Part shown: positions 36,601 through 44,594 of the stretch, piece after piece
Layout: each line of letters opens with the position of its first letter
Position numbering within the stretch: position 1 is the stretch's first letter
From: Streptomyces sp. NBC_00259
GTDB taxonomy: Bacteria > Actinomycetota > Actinomycetes > Streptomycetales > Streptomycetaceae
Direction: 5' to 3'
Length of the DNA: 64,000 nucleotides
Assembly (NCBI RefSeq): GCF_036181745.1
Contig: NZ_CP108080.1
Coordinates: 3,224,001-3,288,000, forward strand
Program-made: the position numbers and the translations under genes
The notes under the pieces: generated by a model
What the model was told of the DNA's origin: nothing
The model's database searches: none
What the model saw: only the letters and a program-made list of their open reading frames with translations

Positions 36601-37184
36601 GGGCGCAGTTCAACCGCGATCTGCGGATGGAGGTGTCGATGCCCGCGCTGATCGTGGACGTGCGCGGCAACGCGGGCGGGCACATCAGCGAGCTGGTCAT
36701 CGAGCAGCTGAGCCGCAAGATCCTGGGCTGGGACCTGACGCGCAACGCGCAGCCGGTCTCGTACACCTCGAACGCCCCGCGCGGACCGATAGTGGCGCTC
36801 GCGGACGAGGCGACCTCCTCCGACGGCGACATGATCACGGCGGCGATCAAGCTGCTGGGCCTCGGCCCCGTGGTCGGCCAGCGCACCTGGGGCGGTGTGG
36901 TCGGCATGACCGGCAGGCACCGGCTCGGGGACGGCACGGTGATCACCGTGCCGATGAACGCGGCCTGGTTCGACGCCTACGGCTGGTCGGTCGAGAACCA
37001 CGGTGTCGAGCCGGACATCTTCGCCGAACGGCCGCCGCTCCACTGGGCCGAGGGCAAGCGCACCGACCTCGACACGGCGGTGCAGGTCGCGCTCGACCGG
37101 CTGGAACAGCATCCGGCCGCGACACCTCCCGGGTACGAGAAGGTCCCGGACCGGCGCCGCCCCAAACTGCCGCCGCGCGGCTGA
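33609..37184 (+). CDS. Tricorn protease homologue
   Basis: 1191 residues. Giant cytosolic peptidase that trims proteasome or Clp products. Order: six-bladed propeller (AYLRFPHLHDDLLCFAAEDDLW onward), an Asp/Glu/Gly/Pro-rich insertion (about 415-520), second propeller, C1 helical domain, PDZ (ANLACREEGWVVRRILPGD), and C2 catalytic domain. The catalytic set known from Thermoplasma is visible: Ser-His in GTSHAY (about 847-848), Ser in ATSSDGDM (about 1070) and Glu in NHGVEPD (about 1134). GTG 33609 is chosen for the family-like N-terminus; an in-frame GTG at 33588 is possible. The 100-residue insertion (repeated DEPGT, ADEP, TQGP) is not in archaeal tricorn. Confidence 0.92.
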   Translation: MSDDVAYLRFPHLHDDLLCFAAEDDLWIAPLVPEGRRPGRAWRVTVDRTRVGHPRFSPDGRHIAYTTWRSLDPEIHLAPVDGGPGRRLSYWGSTDTRVCGWDPDGNILAVSSHGQPFSYFSWAYKVPTDGDPGKRLPWGPVSDIAVADAAGCHRTLLLTGKPPHEPAAWKRYRGGAMGRLYLHGERLLPDIEGHLDCPMFVAGRIAFLSDHEGVGNLYSCLPDGTDLRRHTDHDAFYARHASSDGNRIVYQCAGELWMVDDLAPDAEPRKLDVRLGGQRAGRRPYQVPASNHVDGLSVDTTGRASAVSVRGSLYWLTHRDGPARTIADTPGVRVRQPVMLGSGGGQVAYVTDADGEDAIEIAYLPRASGEREPRRLAAGQLGRVREMVSDPAGERLAIASHDGRLLLITVTEEEPDATTGAAESGTVEGPADEPGTPGADEPGTTQGPTDEPRTPGADEPATAPGPADSAGATGGDEPGTAQGPEDASGAGGGATGSGNEPRNGLGAPAEESPGRDAGSGGVVTELIRSDNGPVRDLAFSPHGNWLTWSHPGIGRTLRQIKMARIDGAGPRTVVDVTNGRFEDESPVFTRDGRYLAFLSWRGFDPVYDVHTGDLSFPLGCRPYLVPLSSATPSPFALLPDGRPAAGGLDPAEADTGEGAAMVEVEGLESRVTPFPVSASKYSALHPVSGGGLVWLRWPISGALGETFANPADPSHRPTLEYFDIPKARRTELVAHLDGFAVSGDGSRLVVVDDGELRAVPATEPGDSDSTVYLDLRRILHEVDPPAEWRGAFEEAGRLIRAYFWDPGMSGIDWDAVLDQYRPLIERVASPDEFADLLREVLGELGTSHAYVTPARRNEGPPHYQRAMGLLGANLACREEGWVVRRILPGDSSDSKARSPLAGTGIREGAVLTHVDGRPVDRIAGPYPLLSAAGGTTVELTFRPAEGEGPARRVAIVPLIDDRPLRYQDWVAKRRAVVREVSGGKCGYLHIPDLGGSGWAQFNRDLRMEVSMPALIVDVRGNAGGHISELVIEQLSRKILGWDLTRNAQPVSYTSNAPRGPIVALADEATSSDGDMITAAIKLLGLGPVVGQRTWGGVVGMTGRHRLGDGTVITVPMNAAWFDAYGWSVENHGVEPDIFAERPPLHWAEGKRTDLDTAVQVALDRLEQHPAATPPGYEKVPDRRRPKLPPRG

Positions 37185-37193
37185 CCGTTGGAC

Positions 37194-37280
37194 ACACGGA
37201 TCTGGACGCCTGGACGGACCTGGACACAACGACCTGGACACAACGGCCCGGACACCGGTCTGGACGGACCTGGACGCGGT
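37194..37280. repeat. CTGGAC-rich degenerate repeats after tricorn
   Basis: About eight copies of CTGGAC(A/G)C or CGGACAC within 87 bases between the tricorn stop and its terminator. Spacing irregular (8-15 bases). Confidence 0.6.
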
Positions 37281-37316
37281 GAAGGGGCGCACCCCGTGCA
37301 CTGGGTGCGCCCCTTC
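37281..37316. terminator. Bidirectional terminator between tricorn and the small Glu/Gln-rich gene
   Basis: Perfect 14-base stem (GAAGGGGCGCACCC and complement) with 8-base loop between two converging genes. Confidence 0.85.
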
Positions 37317-37337
37317 CGCGTGTCAGAGCCGCTGACG

Positions 37338-37649
37338 TCAGGCGTCGTGGTCCTGGTCGAAGCGGCGCTGGGCCTCCTGCGGGGACCGGCGGGGCTCGTC
37401 GTGCGTCTCACGCTGCTGCCGGCCGCGCTGCTGCACGCGCTCCTGCTGCGGGCGCTCGTGCTGCGGGCGCTCCTGCTTCCCGCGCTCCTGCGGGGGGCGC
37501 TCCTGCTTCCCGCGCTCCTGCGGGGGGCGCTCCTGCGGCCGCTCCTGCGGGGAACGCTGCGCGGCCTCGCGCTTCGCGTTGGCCGGCTTCTGCTTCGCCT
37601 GCTCCTTGAGCTGCTCCGCCTTGTCCTTGAACTGCTCCTGGATACCCAT
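37338..37649 (-). CDS. Small hydrophilic Gln/Glu/Arg-rich protein (DUF6381-like)
   Basis: 103 residues from ATG 37649 with a GGAG ribosome site. The first 25 residues (MGIQEQFKDKAEQLKEQAKQ) look like an amphipathic helix; the remainder is a low-complexity run of PQER, PPQERGKQER (twice) and QQER units. Highly charged, no cysteine, no membrane part. Resembles small stress-related proteins of Streptomyces, but I cannot assign a function. The 30-base repeats in the gene are direct copies at DNA level. Confidence 0.65.
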   Translation of the reverse strand: MGIQEQFKDKAEQLKEQAKQKPANAKREAAQRSPQERPQERPPQERGKQERPPQERGKQERPQHERPQQERVQQRGRQQRETHDEPRRSPQEAQRRFDQDHDA

Positions 37650-37680
37650 CTGGTTCACTCCTGGAAGGGTGTGGGAGGTT

Positions 37681-37702
37681 CGGGGGCCGTTGCCGGCCCC
37701 CG
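37681..37702 (-). terminator. Terminator of the monooxygenase-hydrolase-SDR operon
   Basis: Nine-base perfect arms CGGGGGCCG / CGGCCCCCG with a TTGC loop, about 45 bases past the SDR stop codon. Confidence 0.65.
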
Positions 37703-37747
37703 GGGCCTCGACCAGCCTGGCATGCAGGAACATCCCTCGCATTTCGA

Positions 37748-38629
37748 TCAGTGACGCTCCGTGCGTTCCTGCTCGTCGGCGGCACCTCCGGCACCCACCA
37801 GCCCCTTGCGCACGCCGGACAGCCGCGGTTCGAAGTGCCGCATCTCCCGCTGCCCCACGAGCCCGATCAGCGACGGCAGATAACCGCGCACCGACTGCAT
37901 CCCGCGCAGCCACCACTGCGCGTACACATGCGCCGAGCGCCGCTCGATGCCCTCGACGATCCGGTCGACGGCCGGACCGAGCGGGTACGTACGGTTCGAC
38001 GGCCACGGCAGCCGCTGCCGCAACTCCCGCATCACCTCGTCCTGGTCGGCGCCGCGCACCATGTCCGTGTCGGTCCAGGACAGATAACCGACGCCGACCC
38101 TCACGCCCTTGTGGCCGACCTCCGCGCGCAGACTGTGCGCGAAGGCCTCCACACCGGACTTGGAGGCGCAGTACGCCGTCATCATCGGCGCCGGGGTGAT
38201 CGCGGCGAGCGACGCGATCTGCAGGAAGTAGCCACGCGACTCCATCAGCACCGGGAGGAAGGCGCGGCAGGTGACCGCGCCGCCGATGAGGTTGACCTCG
38301 ATGACCCGGCGCCACGCGTCGGGATCGGAGTCGGCGAACGGCCCGCCGGAGGCCACGCCCGCGTTGGCGACGACGATGTCGACCTTGCCGAAGCGTTCCT
38401 TGACCTCCTGGGCCACGCGCGTCATCGCCTCGTGATCGGTGACGTCGGCGTGCCAGTACTCGCACTCGCTGTGCAGCCGGCCCGCGACGGCCTTGAGTTC
38501 GTCCGGCTCCAGACCGACGAGCGCGATCTTCGCGCCGCGCGCCGACAGCTTGCGGGCGAGCAGCTCCCCGACACCCCGCGCCGCGCCCGTGACGACGGCG
38601 ACCTGTCCTTCGAGGCGGACCCTGGTCAT
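37748..38629 (-). CDS. SDR family oxidoreductase (third gene of monooxygenase operon)
   Basis: 293 residues. TGAARGVGELLARKLSARG at residue 14, DIVVANAGVASGG, catalytic Ser in QIASLAAIT and YCASKSGVEAF (Tyr-x3-Lys). A C-terminal extension of about 60 residues beyond the usual SDR core (AQWWLRGMQSVRGYLPSL) may contact membrane or a partner. ATG 38629 overlaps the hydrolase stop, so it is coupled to it. Likely oxidises or reduces an alcohol/ketone linked to the monooxygenase reaction. Confidence 0.9.
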   Translation of the reverse strand: MTRVRLEGQVAVVTGAARGVGELLARKLSARGAKIALVGLEPDELKAVAGRLHSECEYWHADVTDHEAMTRVAQEVKERFGKVDIVVANAGVASGGPFADSDPDAWRRVIEVNLIGGAVTCRAFLPVLMESRGYFLQIASLAAITPAPMMTAYCASKSGVEAFAHSLRAEVGHKGVRVGVGYLSWTDTDMVRGADQDEVMRELRQRLPWPSNRTYPLGPAVDRIVEGIERRSAHVYAQWWLRGMQSVRGYLPSLIGLVGQREMRHFEPRLSGVRKGLVGAGGAADEQERTERH

Positions 38630-39630
38630 GCGTTCTCCTCCTGCTTCGCCTGGTCCTGCTTCGCGTGGTCCTGCTTGGCGTGGTCCTGCTCGGCCCGGTC
38701 CCGCTCCGGCCGGGCGTCCGGCTTCAGGTGGGCGTCCACGAGCTTCCTGATCTCGGCGGTGACCGCCTCCGGCGCCTCCACCGGCGTCATGTGCCCCATG
38801 CCGGCGAGTTCGACGAGCCCCACGCACTCCGGCAGCTCGGCGGCGAGCGCCCGCGCGTGGACGATCGGCGTGAGCCGGTCCGCGGTGCCCGCGATCACGG
38901 CCGTGGGCAGCCTCATCTCCCGTACGCCAGCGGCCAGATCGAGTTCGGCGAGGACCCGCGCCCAGGCCACCCGGGTCGGCCGCGGGCAGGCGTGCACGAT
39001 ACGGGCGCACTCGGCGATCCGGTCCGGCGCCGCGCCCGGCCCCATCGTCCCGTACCGGAGGATCCGCTTGGAGATCGGCGTGACCGGCCCGAGCGGCGCC
39101 CGCGAGCCGAGGATGGACCGGGTGATCCGGGTCCGTACCCGCCCCGGCCTCATCGGCACCACCAGCGACTCGGCGACGAGCCGTGAACTACCCGTGCTGC
39201 ACAGCAGCGCGGCCGCGGCGTGCTCGGCGAACCCCGGCCGGTCGGCGGCGGCCATCAGCGTCATCCCGCCCATGGAGTGCCCGGCGAGCACGGCCTTCTC
39301 GCCCGGCTCCAGCGCGATGGCGAGCACCGCCTCCAGGTCGTCGGCGAGCGCGCCGGTGCTGTGGCCGGTCTTCGCCACGGCGGGAGTGCGCCCGTGCCCT
39401 CGCTGGTCGTAGGCGATGACGCGGTGATCGGTGGACAGGTCCCGTATCTGGGCCGCCCAGAAGTGGGTGGAGCAGGTCCAGCCGTGGGCGAGGACGACGG
39501 CCGGGGCGCCCTCGGGGCCGTGCACCTCCACATGGAGGCGGGAGCCGTCGGCCGAGACGGCGGTCAGTTCGCGGGTGGCGACGGGCGGGGCGGGGGCCGC
39601 TGCCGCGGACCGCTTCATGAGCCGGCTCAC
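38626..39630 (-). CDS. Alpha/beta hydrolase (second gene of monooxygenase operon)
   Basis: 334 residues. Oxyanion HGWTCSTHFW, nucleophile GHSMGG (Ser about 126), acid in AGTADRLTP and His in MGHMTPVEAP complete the triad. Could hydrolyse the ester or lactone made by the upstream Baeyer-Villiger-type enzyme. The last 25 residues are a repeated charged run (QDHAKQDHAKQDQAKQ) encoded by 15-base repeats, outside the fold. GTG 39630 overlaps the monooxygenase stop. Confidence 0.9.
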   Translation of the reverse strand: MSRLMKRSAAAAPAPPVATRELTAVSADGSRLHVEVHGPEGAPAVVLAHGWTCSTHFWAAQIRDLSTDHRVIAYDQRGHGRTPAVAKTGHSTGALADDLEAVLAIALEPGEKAVLAGHSMGGMTLMAAADRPGFAEHAAAALLCSTGSSRLVAESLVVPMRPGRVRTRITRSILGSRAPLGPVTPISKRILRYGTMGPGAAPDRIAECARIVHACPRPTRVAWARVLAELDLAAGVREMRLPTAVIAGTADRLTPIVHARALAAELPECVGLVELAGMGHMTPVEAPEAVTAEIRKLVDAHLKPDARPERDRAEQDHAKQDHAKQDQAKQEENA

Positions 39631-41147
39631 TTGGCCTCCTCCGTGACGAGTCCGGACGCCGCTTCACGGGTGCCCGGCGGGCGGATCACTTCGTACTCGG
39701 AGAGGTCGACCCCTCGCGTCTGCCGCCGGAACTCCCCGGTCGTGCCCGGCCAGATGGTGGTGTTGCGGCCGCTCGCGTCCAGGTACCAGCTGGTGCAGCC
39801 GCCCGTGTTCCACACGGTGCGCTTCATCCGCTCCTGGACCCGCCGGTTCCAGGCGCCGACGGCGGACGGCCGCGCGCCGAGCGCGACCCGGCCGCCGAGA
39901 ACGTTCAACTGCCGCATGTAGTCGGCCATGTAGTTCAGCTGGGACTCGATCATGAGGATCATCGAGCTGTTCCCGAGGCCCGTGTTGGGGCCGATGATCG
40001 TCATCCAGTTGGGGAAGCCGGCGGCGGTCGCGCCACGCAGCGACTCCATGCCGTCCTTCCACGCCTCGGCAAGGGTGTGCCCGTCCGCGCCGACCACCCG
40101 CTCGGCGATCGGCATGTCGGTGACGTGGAAGCCGGTGCCGAAGACGACCGCGTCGACCTCGGTCTCGGTCCCGTCGGCGGCGACGAGCGTCGAGCCCCGG
40201 ATCTCCGCCAGCCCCGAGGCGACGACGTCCACATTCGGCCGGGCGAGCGCCGGGTAGTAGTCGCTGGACAGCAGGATCCGCTTGCAGCCGATGCGGTACG
40301 AGGGCGTCAGCTTCGCCCGCAGCGCCGGGTCCTTGATGGACTTGGCCATGTTGGCCTTGGCGAGGGACTCGATCAGCCCCAGCTGGTTCGGCCGCTTGGT
40401 GAAGGCGCTGACCTGCAACTCCCTGATGCCCCAGAGCAGTCCGCGGCGCGCGGTCCCGGTGAACGGCAGCTGCCGGTGCAGCCAGCGCTCGGCCGCGGTG
40501 ACGCGTCGGTCCATGCGCGGCATCACCCACGGCGCGGTGCGCTGGAACAGCATCAGCCGCTCCACCTCGGGCTGGATCGACGGCACGATCTGGATCGCCG
40601 AGGCACCGGTCCCGATCATCGCGACCCGCTTGCCGCGCAGGTCGTAGTCGTGGTCCCAGCGGGCCGAGTGGAAGACCTTGCCGGGGAACGAGGCGAGTCC
40701 GGGGATCTCGGGGACCTTCGGGTCGGAGAGCGGCCCGGTGGCCGACACCACGACATCGGCGGTGAGCCTGCCCCGCGAGGTCTCGATCTCCCACCGCAGC
40801 TCGTCGGTGTCCCAGCGCATCATCTGCACCTCGTGGCCGAGGCGGATGTGCGGGCGGAGCCGGAAGACGTCGGCGACGTGCTCCAGATAGGCCCGGATGT
40901 GCTCCTGTCCGGAGAAGGTCCTGGGCCAGTCGGGGTTGGGCGCGAACGAGAACGAGTAGAGGTGGGACGGGACGTCGCAGGCGCACCCGGGATAGCTGTT
41001 GTCCCGCCAGGTCCCGCCGACCGAGTCCGCCCGTTCCAGGACGACGAAGTCCGTGATCCCCTCGCGGCGCAGCCGGACCGCGGCGCCGAGGCCGCCGAAT
41101 CCGGATCCGATCACCGCCACTCGTACGTGCTCGTGCTGCTGGCTCAT
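39627..41147 (-). CDS. Flavin-containing monooxygenase, Baeyer-Villiger type
   Basis: 506 residues. FAD loop VIGSGFGGLGAAV at residue 12, GGTWRDNSYPG, the BVMO fingerprint FxGxxxHxxxWD as FPGKVFHSARWD (about 150) and the NADPH loop MIGTGASAIQIVP. Such enzymes insert oxygen next to a ketone to make an ester or lactone. ATG 41147 has GGAGGG upstream. First of three overlapping genes (monooxygenase, hydrolase, SDR) that together could turn an alcohol into ketone, ester and acid plus alcohol. The set resembles in content the mymA operon of M. tuberculosis (monooxygenase, LipR hydrolase, SadH dehydrogenase). Confidence 0.92.
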   Translation of the reverse strand: MSQQHEHVRVAVIGSGFGGLGAAVRLRREGITDFVVLERADSVGGTWRDNSYPGCACDVPSHLYSFSFAPNPDWPRTFSGQEHIRAYLEHVADVFRLRPHIRLGHEVQMMRWDTDELRWEIETSRGRLTADVVVSATGPLSDPKVPEIPGLASFPGKVFHSARWDHDYDLRGKRVAMIGTGASAIQIVPSIQPEVERLMLFQRTAPWVMPRMDRRVTAAERWLHRQLPFTGTARRGLLWGIRELQVSAFTKRPNQLGLIESLAKANMAKSIKDPALRAKLTPSYRIGCKRILLSSDYYPALARPNVDVVASGLAEIRGSTLVAADGTETEVDAVVFGTGFHVTDMPIAERVVGADGHTLAEAWKDGMESLRGATAAGFPNWMTIIGPNTGLGNSSMILMIESQLNYMADYMRQLNVLGGRVALGARPSAVGAWNRRVQERMKRTVWNTGGCTSWYLDASGRNTTIWPGTTGEFRRQTRGVDLSEYEVIRPPGTREAASGLVTEEAK

Positions 41148-41227
41148 GCCGCCACCCTCCCGCAGACTGACTTCCGCCGAACCGCGCCAGCAATCACTGG
41201 CATGGTGGGGAGCGTAGAGCCTCCGCA

Positions 41228-41239
41228 TACCGAGCGGTA
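41228..41239. promoter_or_regulatory. Inverted repeat 1 in the merR/monooxygenase intergenic region
   Basis: TACCG-AG-CGGTA. A second copy lies three helical turns away at 41259-41269. Candidate operator for the divergent MerR-type protein. Confidence 0.5.
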
Positions 41240-41258
41240 GGGGTCGGACCGAACAAGT

Positions 41259-41269
41259 TACCGGCGGTA
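41259..41269. promoter_or_regulatory. Inverted repeat 2 in the merR/monooxygenase intergenic region
   Basis: TACCG-G-CGGTA, 19 bases upstream of the merR start codon. Confidence 0.5.
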
Positions 41270-41287
41270 CAACATAGGCTTGCGGAC

Positions 41288-41947
41288 GTGACGGACGAGC
41301 AGCGCAAGGATCGCGAAACGCGCGAGTACCGCATGGAGGAGCTGGCCGAGGAGGCCGGCATCACCGTGCGCACCCTGCGCTTCTACCGCGAGCGGGGACT
41401 CATTCCGCCGCCGCGCAAGCAAGGCCGTATCGCCTGGTACGACGACCACCACCTGGCCCGGTTGCGCACCATCTCCGCCCTGCTGGAGCGCGGCCACACC
41501 CTCAGCGGCATCGCGGACCTCGCGTCCGCCTTCGACAGCGGGCGGGACGTGGGCGAGGTGCTGGGCCTCGGCGAACCGAGCGAGGAGACACCGGTCCGCC
41601 TCACCCCGGAGGAACTCGCCGACTACTTCGAGGGAGAGGTCACCCCCGAGAACCTCACCGCCGCGCTCGACCTCGGCTATCTCGCCACCGACGGCGACGA
41701 GATCGTCCACATCAGCCGCCGGCTGCTCGACGTCTCCTCCGCGCTGGTGAAGGAGGGCGTGCCGCTCGCCGCCGTCCTCGCCGCGGGCCGCGAGGTCCGC
41801 GCCCACGCGGACGCCCTGGCCGCCCTCTTCACCGAACTGCTGCGCACCCACGCGGCCGAGGACGACATGGCCCGCCTCCGCCCCCTCGCCAAGAGCGTGG
41901 TGGAGGCGGAACTCTCCATGGCCATGGACCGCCGACTCCACGACTGA
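41288..41947 (+). CDS. MerR family transcriptional regulator
   Basis: 219 residues. Winged helix at residues 14-80: YRMEELAEEAGITVRTLRFYRERGLIPPPRKQGR and YDDHHLARLRTISALLERG. No metal-binding cysteines, so it is an organic-ligand type. A longer C-terminal domain (VRLTPEELADYFEGEVTPENL) would sense the inducer. GTG 41288. Divergent from the monooxygenase operon, 140 bases between starts; it most probably controls that operon. Confidence 0.92.
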   Translation: MTDEQRKDRETREYRMEELAEEAGITVRTLRFYRERGLIPPPRKQGRIAWYDDHHLARLRTISALLERGHTLSGIADLASAFDSGRDVGEVLGLGEPSEETPVRLTPEELADYFEGEVTPENLTAALDLGYLATDGDEIVHISRRLLDVSSALVKEGVPLAAVLAAGREVRAHADALAALFTELLRTHAAEDDMARLRPLAKSVVEAELSMAMDRRLHD

Positions 41948-42000
41948 CGGGGTTCCGCCCCTGGACTCCTCCCGGCGCGGCAGCGTGTGCGGCCGGGCGC

Positions 42001-42993
42001 TCAGGGTGGCGAAGGGAGCCACCAACGGGCCTTGTAGATGCCGCCGTTCACCAGGTGGTGGGCGCCCTCCGCGCCCTCCGGCCGATGGACCGTCACCTTC
42101 CGTGTCCACCACGTCTCCTCCAGCCCGCTCTCCGGCACGGTGGACGCCACCTGTCCCGTCGTCGGATCGTTCCCGACCGCCTTCACACCGGGACGGCTGA
42201 TCGCGGCGGCGCCGGCGAAGTCCTGGACGAACGAGTCGCGGCTCTTGACGTACTGGTGGACCGCCGAGCCCGTGGTCACCCACAGCCGGTCGGGCCGCCC
42301 GGCGACCTGCAGCAGATCGTGCCCGTGCGGACCGGGCAGCCGCGTCTCGAAGGTCTTGGTGAGCGTCGGGCGCGCGGCCGTCCCGCCGGGCTTCAACGCC
42401 ACCAGCCGGTCGCCGCCGAGCGCCCACAGCACCTCGCGCCGCGTGTCCCACTGCAGCCCGTGCGCGTCGTCCAGCGGGTACGAGACGAAGGGCACGTCCG
42501 CCGCCCCCTGGGACGCCGCGTAGAGCCTGACCACGTCACCGGTGCTGCCGGCGACGGCCACATCGCCGTCGGGCAGGAGCTCGATGCTGTGCGGATTGAC
42601 CTCGATCGTGCCGGGCGCGAGCGCGTCACCCCAGTAGCGTCTGCCGGACGGATACTCGACGACCGCCGCGAAACCGAACGACGCCGTGGTGAGCACATAG
42701 GTCCGCCCCCGGTGCCGGCGCACCTTCGCCTCGTCCGGGTACACCCAGCTCCTGGCCGGATCCAGGTCCGCGTACCGGGCGTCGCCCACCGGAGAGAACG
42801 CCCATCTCACGACGGACGGATCGGCCGCCGGATCCCAGGTCGTCCGCGACCGGTCGAGCAACAGGAGGCGCTTGGACGCCTGGTCGGTGACGAGGAGGTC
42901 GGGGGCAGCGACGCCGCCCTGCCGCGGGGCGGGCACCGCACCCATGAGGCACAGCGCCAACACCCCGAGCAGCACGGCCCTGAACACACGCAT
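42001..42993 (-). CDS. Secreted propeller-like protein of unknown function
   Basis: 330 residues from ATG 42993 (a GTG at 43017 adds eight residues). Signal peptide MRVFRAVLLGVLALCLMGAVPA. The mature part has repeated strand-turn patterns (PDLLVTDQASKRLLLLD, LPDGDVAVAGSTGDVVRLYA, TRREVLWALGGDRLVALKPGG) like NHL or WD propellers, and the histidine-bearing motifs VNPHSIELL, DDAHGLQWD, GPHGHDLL, which recur at similar points in blades. May bind a carbohydrate or metal; no catalytic motif is obvious. Confidence 0.75.
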   Translation of the reverse strand: MRVFRAVLLGVLALCLMGAVPAPRQGGVAAPDLLVTDQASKRLLLLDRSRTTWDPAADPSVVRWAFSPVGDARYADLDPARSWVYPDEAKVRRHRGRTYVLTTASFGFAAVVEYPSGRRYWGDALAPGTIEVNPHSIELLPDGDVAVAGSTGDVVRLYAASQGAADVPFVSYPLDDAHGLQWDTRREVLWALGGDRLVALKPGGTAARPTLTKTFETRLPGPHGHDLLQVAGRPDRLWVTTGSAVHQYVKSRDSFVQDFAGAAAISRPGVKAVGNDPTTGQVASTVPESGLEETWWTRKVTVHRPEGAEGAHHLVNGGIYKARWWLPSPP

Positions 42994-43106
42994 CCGAAGA
43001 ACCTGGCGAATCCGCACGGTTCCCGAGCCTGCCCGAGCTCGCCGGACAGGTCACGTACCGAAACAGCCAACCTCCGCGCCCGGTGCGCGAGCGGACCGCT
43101 GCAGCC

Positions 43107-43916
43107 CTACAGCTCGAAGACCGCCGTCACCGGCGCATGGTCGCTCCACCGCTCACCGTGGCTCGCGGCCCGCTCCACATACGCCTTCACGCACTTCCCC
43201 GCGAGGCGCGGCGTCGCGACGAGGAGATCGATCCGCCAGCCCGTGTCGTTGTCGAAGGCACGGCCCCGGTACGACCACCAGGAGTACGGGCCCTCCTGCT
43301 CGGGGTGCATCGCGCGGACGACGTCGACGTAACCGGCGCCCGCCTCCCCGTCCTCGTAGACGCGGCCGAGCCACTCGCGCTCCTCCGGGAGGAAGCCGGA
43401 GTTCTTCCTGTTGCCCTTCCAGTTCTTCAGGTCGGCCTCCTGGTGGGCGATGTTCCAGTCGCCGCAGACCAGGACGTCACGGCCGTCGGCCGCCGCCCGC
43501 TCCTTCAGGGCCTTGAGATAGGGCAGAAAGCCGTCCATGAAGCGGAACTTCTCGTCCTGGCGCTCCGTGCCGACGTCACCCGAGGGGAGATAGAGACTGG
43601 CCACCGTGACACCGGGCAGATCGACCTCGACGTACCGCCCGCTGCCGTCGAACTCCTCGCTGCCGAATCCGGTCCGCACCGCGTCCGGCTCCCGGCGCGT
43701 GTACACGGAGACGCCGGCGCGGCCCTTGGCGGCCGCGGCGACGTGGACGACGTGCCAGCCCTCCGGCTCGCGCACCTCCTCGGGGAGCTGGTGCGCCTCG
43801 GCCCGCACCTCCTGCAGACACACCACATCGGCGGAGGTCTCCGCCAGCCACTCGACGAAGCCCTTCTTCGCGGCGGCACGGAGGCCGTTCACATTCACGC
43901 TGGTCACAGTGAGCAT
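43107..43916 (-). CDS. xthA: Exodeoxyribonuclease III
   Basis: 269 residues. AP endonuclease/3'-5' exonuclease of base-excision repair. EEP-family residues: TVTSVNVNGLRAA, CLQEVRAE (metal Glu), YLPSGD, GDWNIAHQEADLKN (catalytic Asp/Asn) and C-terminal SDHAPVTAVF (Asp-His). ATG 43916. Shares a 68-base divergent region with the GNAT gene. Confidence 0.94.
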   Translation of the reverse strand: MLTVTSVNVNGLRAAAKKGFVEWLAETSADVVCLQEVRAEAHQLPEEVREPEGWHVVHVAAAAKGRAGVSVYTRREPDAVRTGFGSEEFDGSGRYVEVDLPGVTVASLYLPSGDVGTERQDEKFRFMDGFLPYLKALKERAAADGRDVLVCGDWNIAHQEADLKNWKGNRKNSGFLPEEREWLGRVYEDGEAGAGYVDVVRAMHPEQEGPYSWWSYRGRAFDNDTGWRIDLLVATPRLAGKCVKAYVERAASHGERWSDHAPVTAVFEL

Positions 43917-43984
43917 TCCGGCACACTATCCGAGGAGCATCCTGATCCGAGGACCATCGTGCGCATACATGTACGATAGTCCGC

Positions 43985-44464
43985 ATGGATATCCGGCCGA
44001 CGCTCTTCGACCACCCTGACGCCGTCAAACTCAACGACCAGGTGCAGCTCGAATACGCCGCGCGCTACGGCGACGAGGGCGATGCCACACCGCTCGACGC
44101 CTCGATGTTCACGCCCCCGCGCGGACTCTACCTGCTGGCGTACGACGGGCTCGGCCGCCCGGTCGCCACCGGCGGCTGGCGCAGCCAGGACGAGAACGAC
44201 GAGGGGTACGCGAACGGCGACGCCGAGCTCAAGCGGATGTACGTCGTGCCGGAGGCACGCGGCCTCGGCCTGGCCCGGCGCATCCTGGCGGCGCTGGAGG
44301 AGGACGCCCGCGCGGCCGGGCGGCTGCGGATGGTGCTGGAGACCGGCACGGCCCAGCCGGAGGCCATCGCGCTGTACACCTCCAGCGGCTACGAGCCGTG
44401 CGTCAAGTTCGGCCACTACCGCGCGTACGAGAACAGCCGCTGCTTCGCGAAGCCGCTGGCGTAG
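43985..44464 (+). CDS. GNAT family N-acetyltransferase
   Basis: 159 residues. GNAT fold with acetyl-CoA motif A MYVVPEARGLGLARRIL (Q/RxxGxG/A as RGLGLA) and motif B EAIALYTSSGYEP. Acceptor unknown. ATG 43985 has no Shine-Dalgarno; TACGAT (43972-43977) is seven bases upstream, so the mRNA may be leaderless. Confidence 0.9.
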   Translation: MDIRPTLFDHPDAVKLNDQVQLEYAARYGDEGDATPLDASMFTPPRGLYLLAYDGLGRPVATGGWRSQDENDEGYANGDAELKRMYVVPEARGLGLARRILAALEEDARAAGRLRMVLETGTAQPEAIALYTSSGYEPCVKFGHYRAYENSRCFAKPLA

Positions 44465-44594
44465 CCCGACCGGGCCGGACGAAGAAGACCCTGACGCGCT
44501 CCTGACAAAGTCAGCGCTGTCGTGGCACCCTGCCTCACGCACGCCGATCCGCACCGTTCTCATCCCCCACCTGCCCCGGCAGAAGGAGACATGC

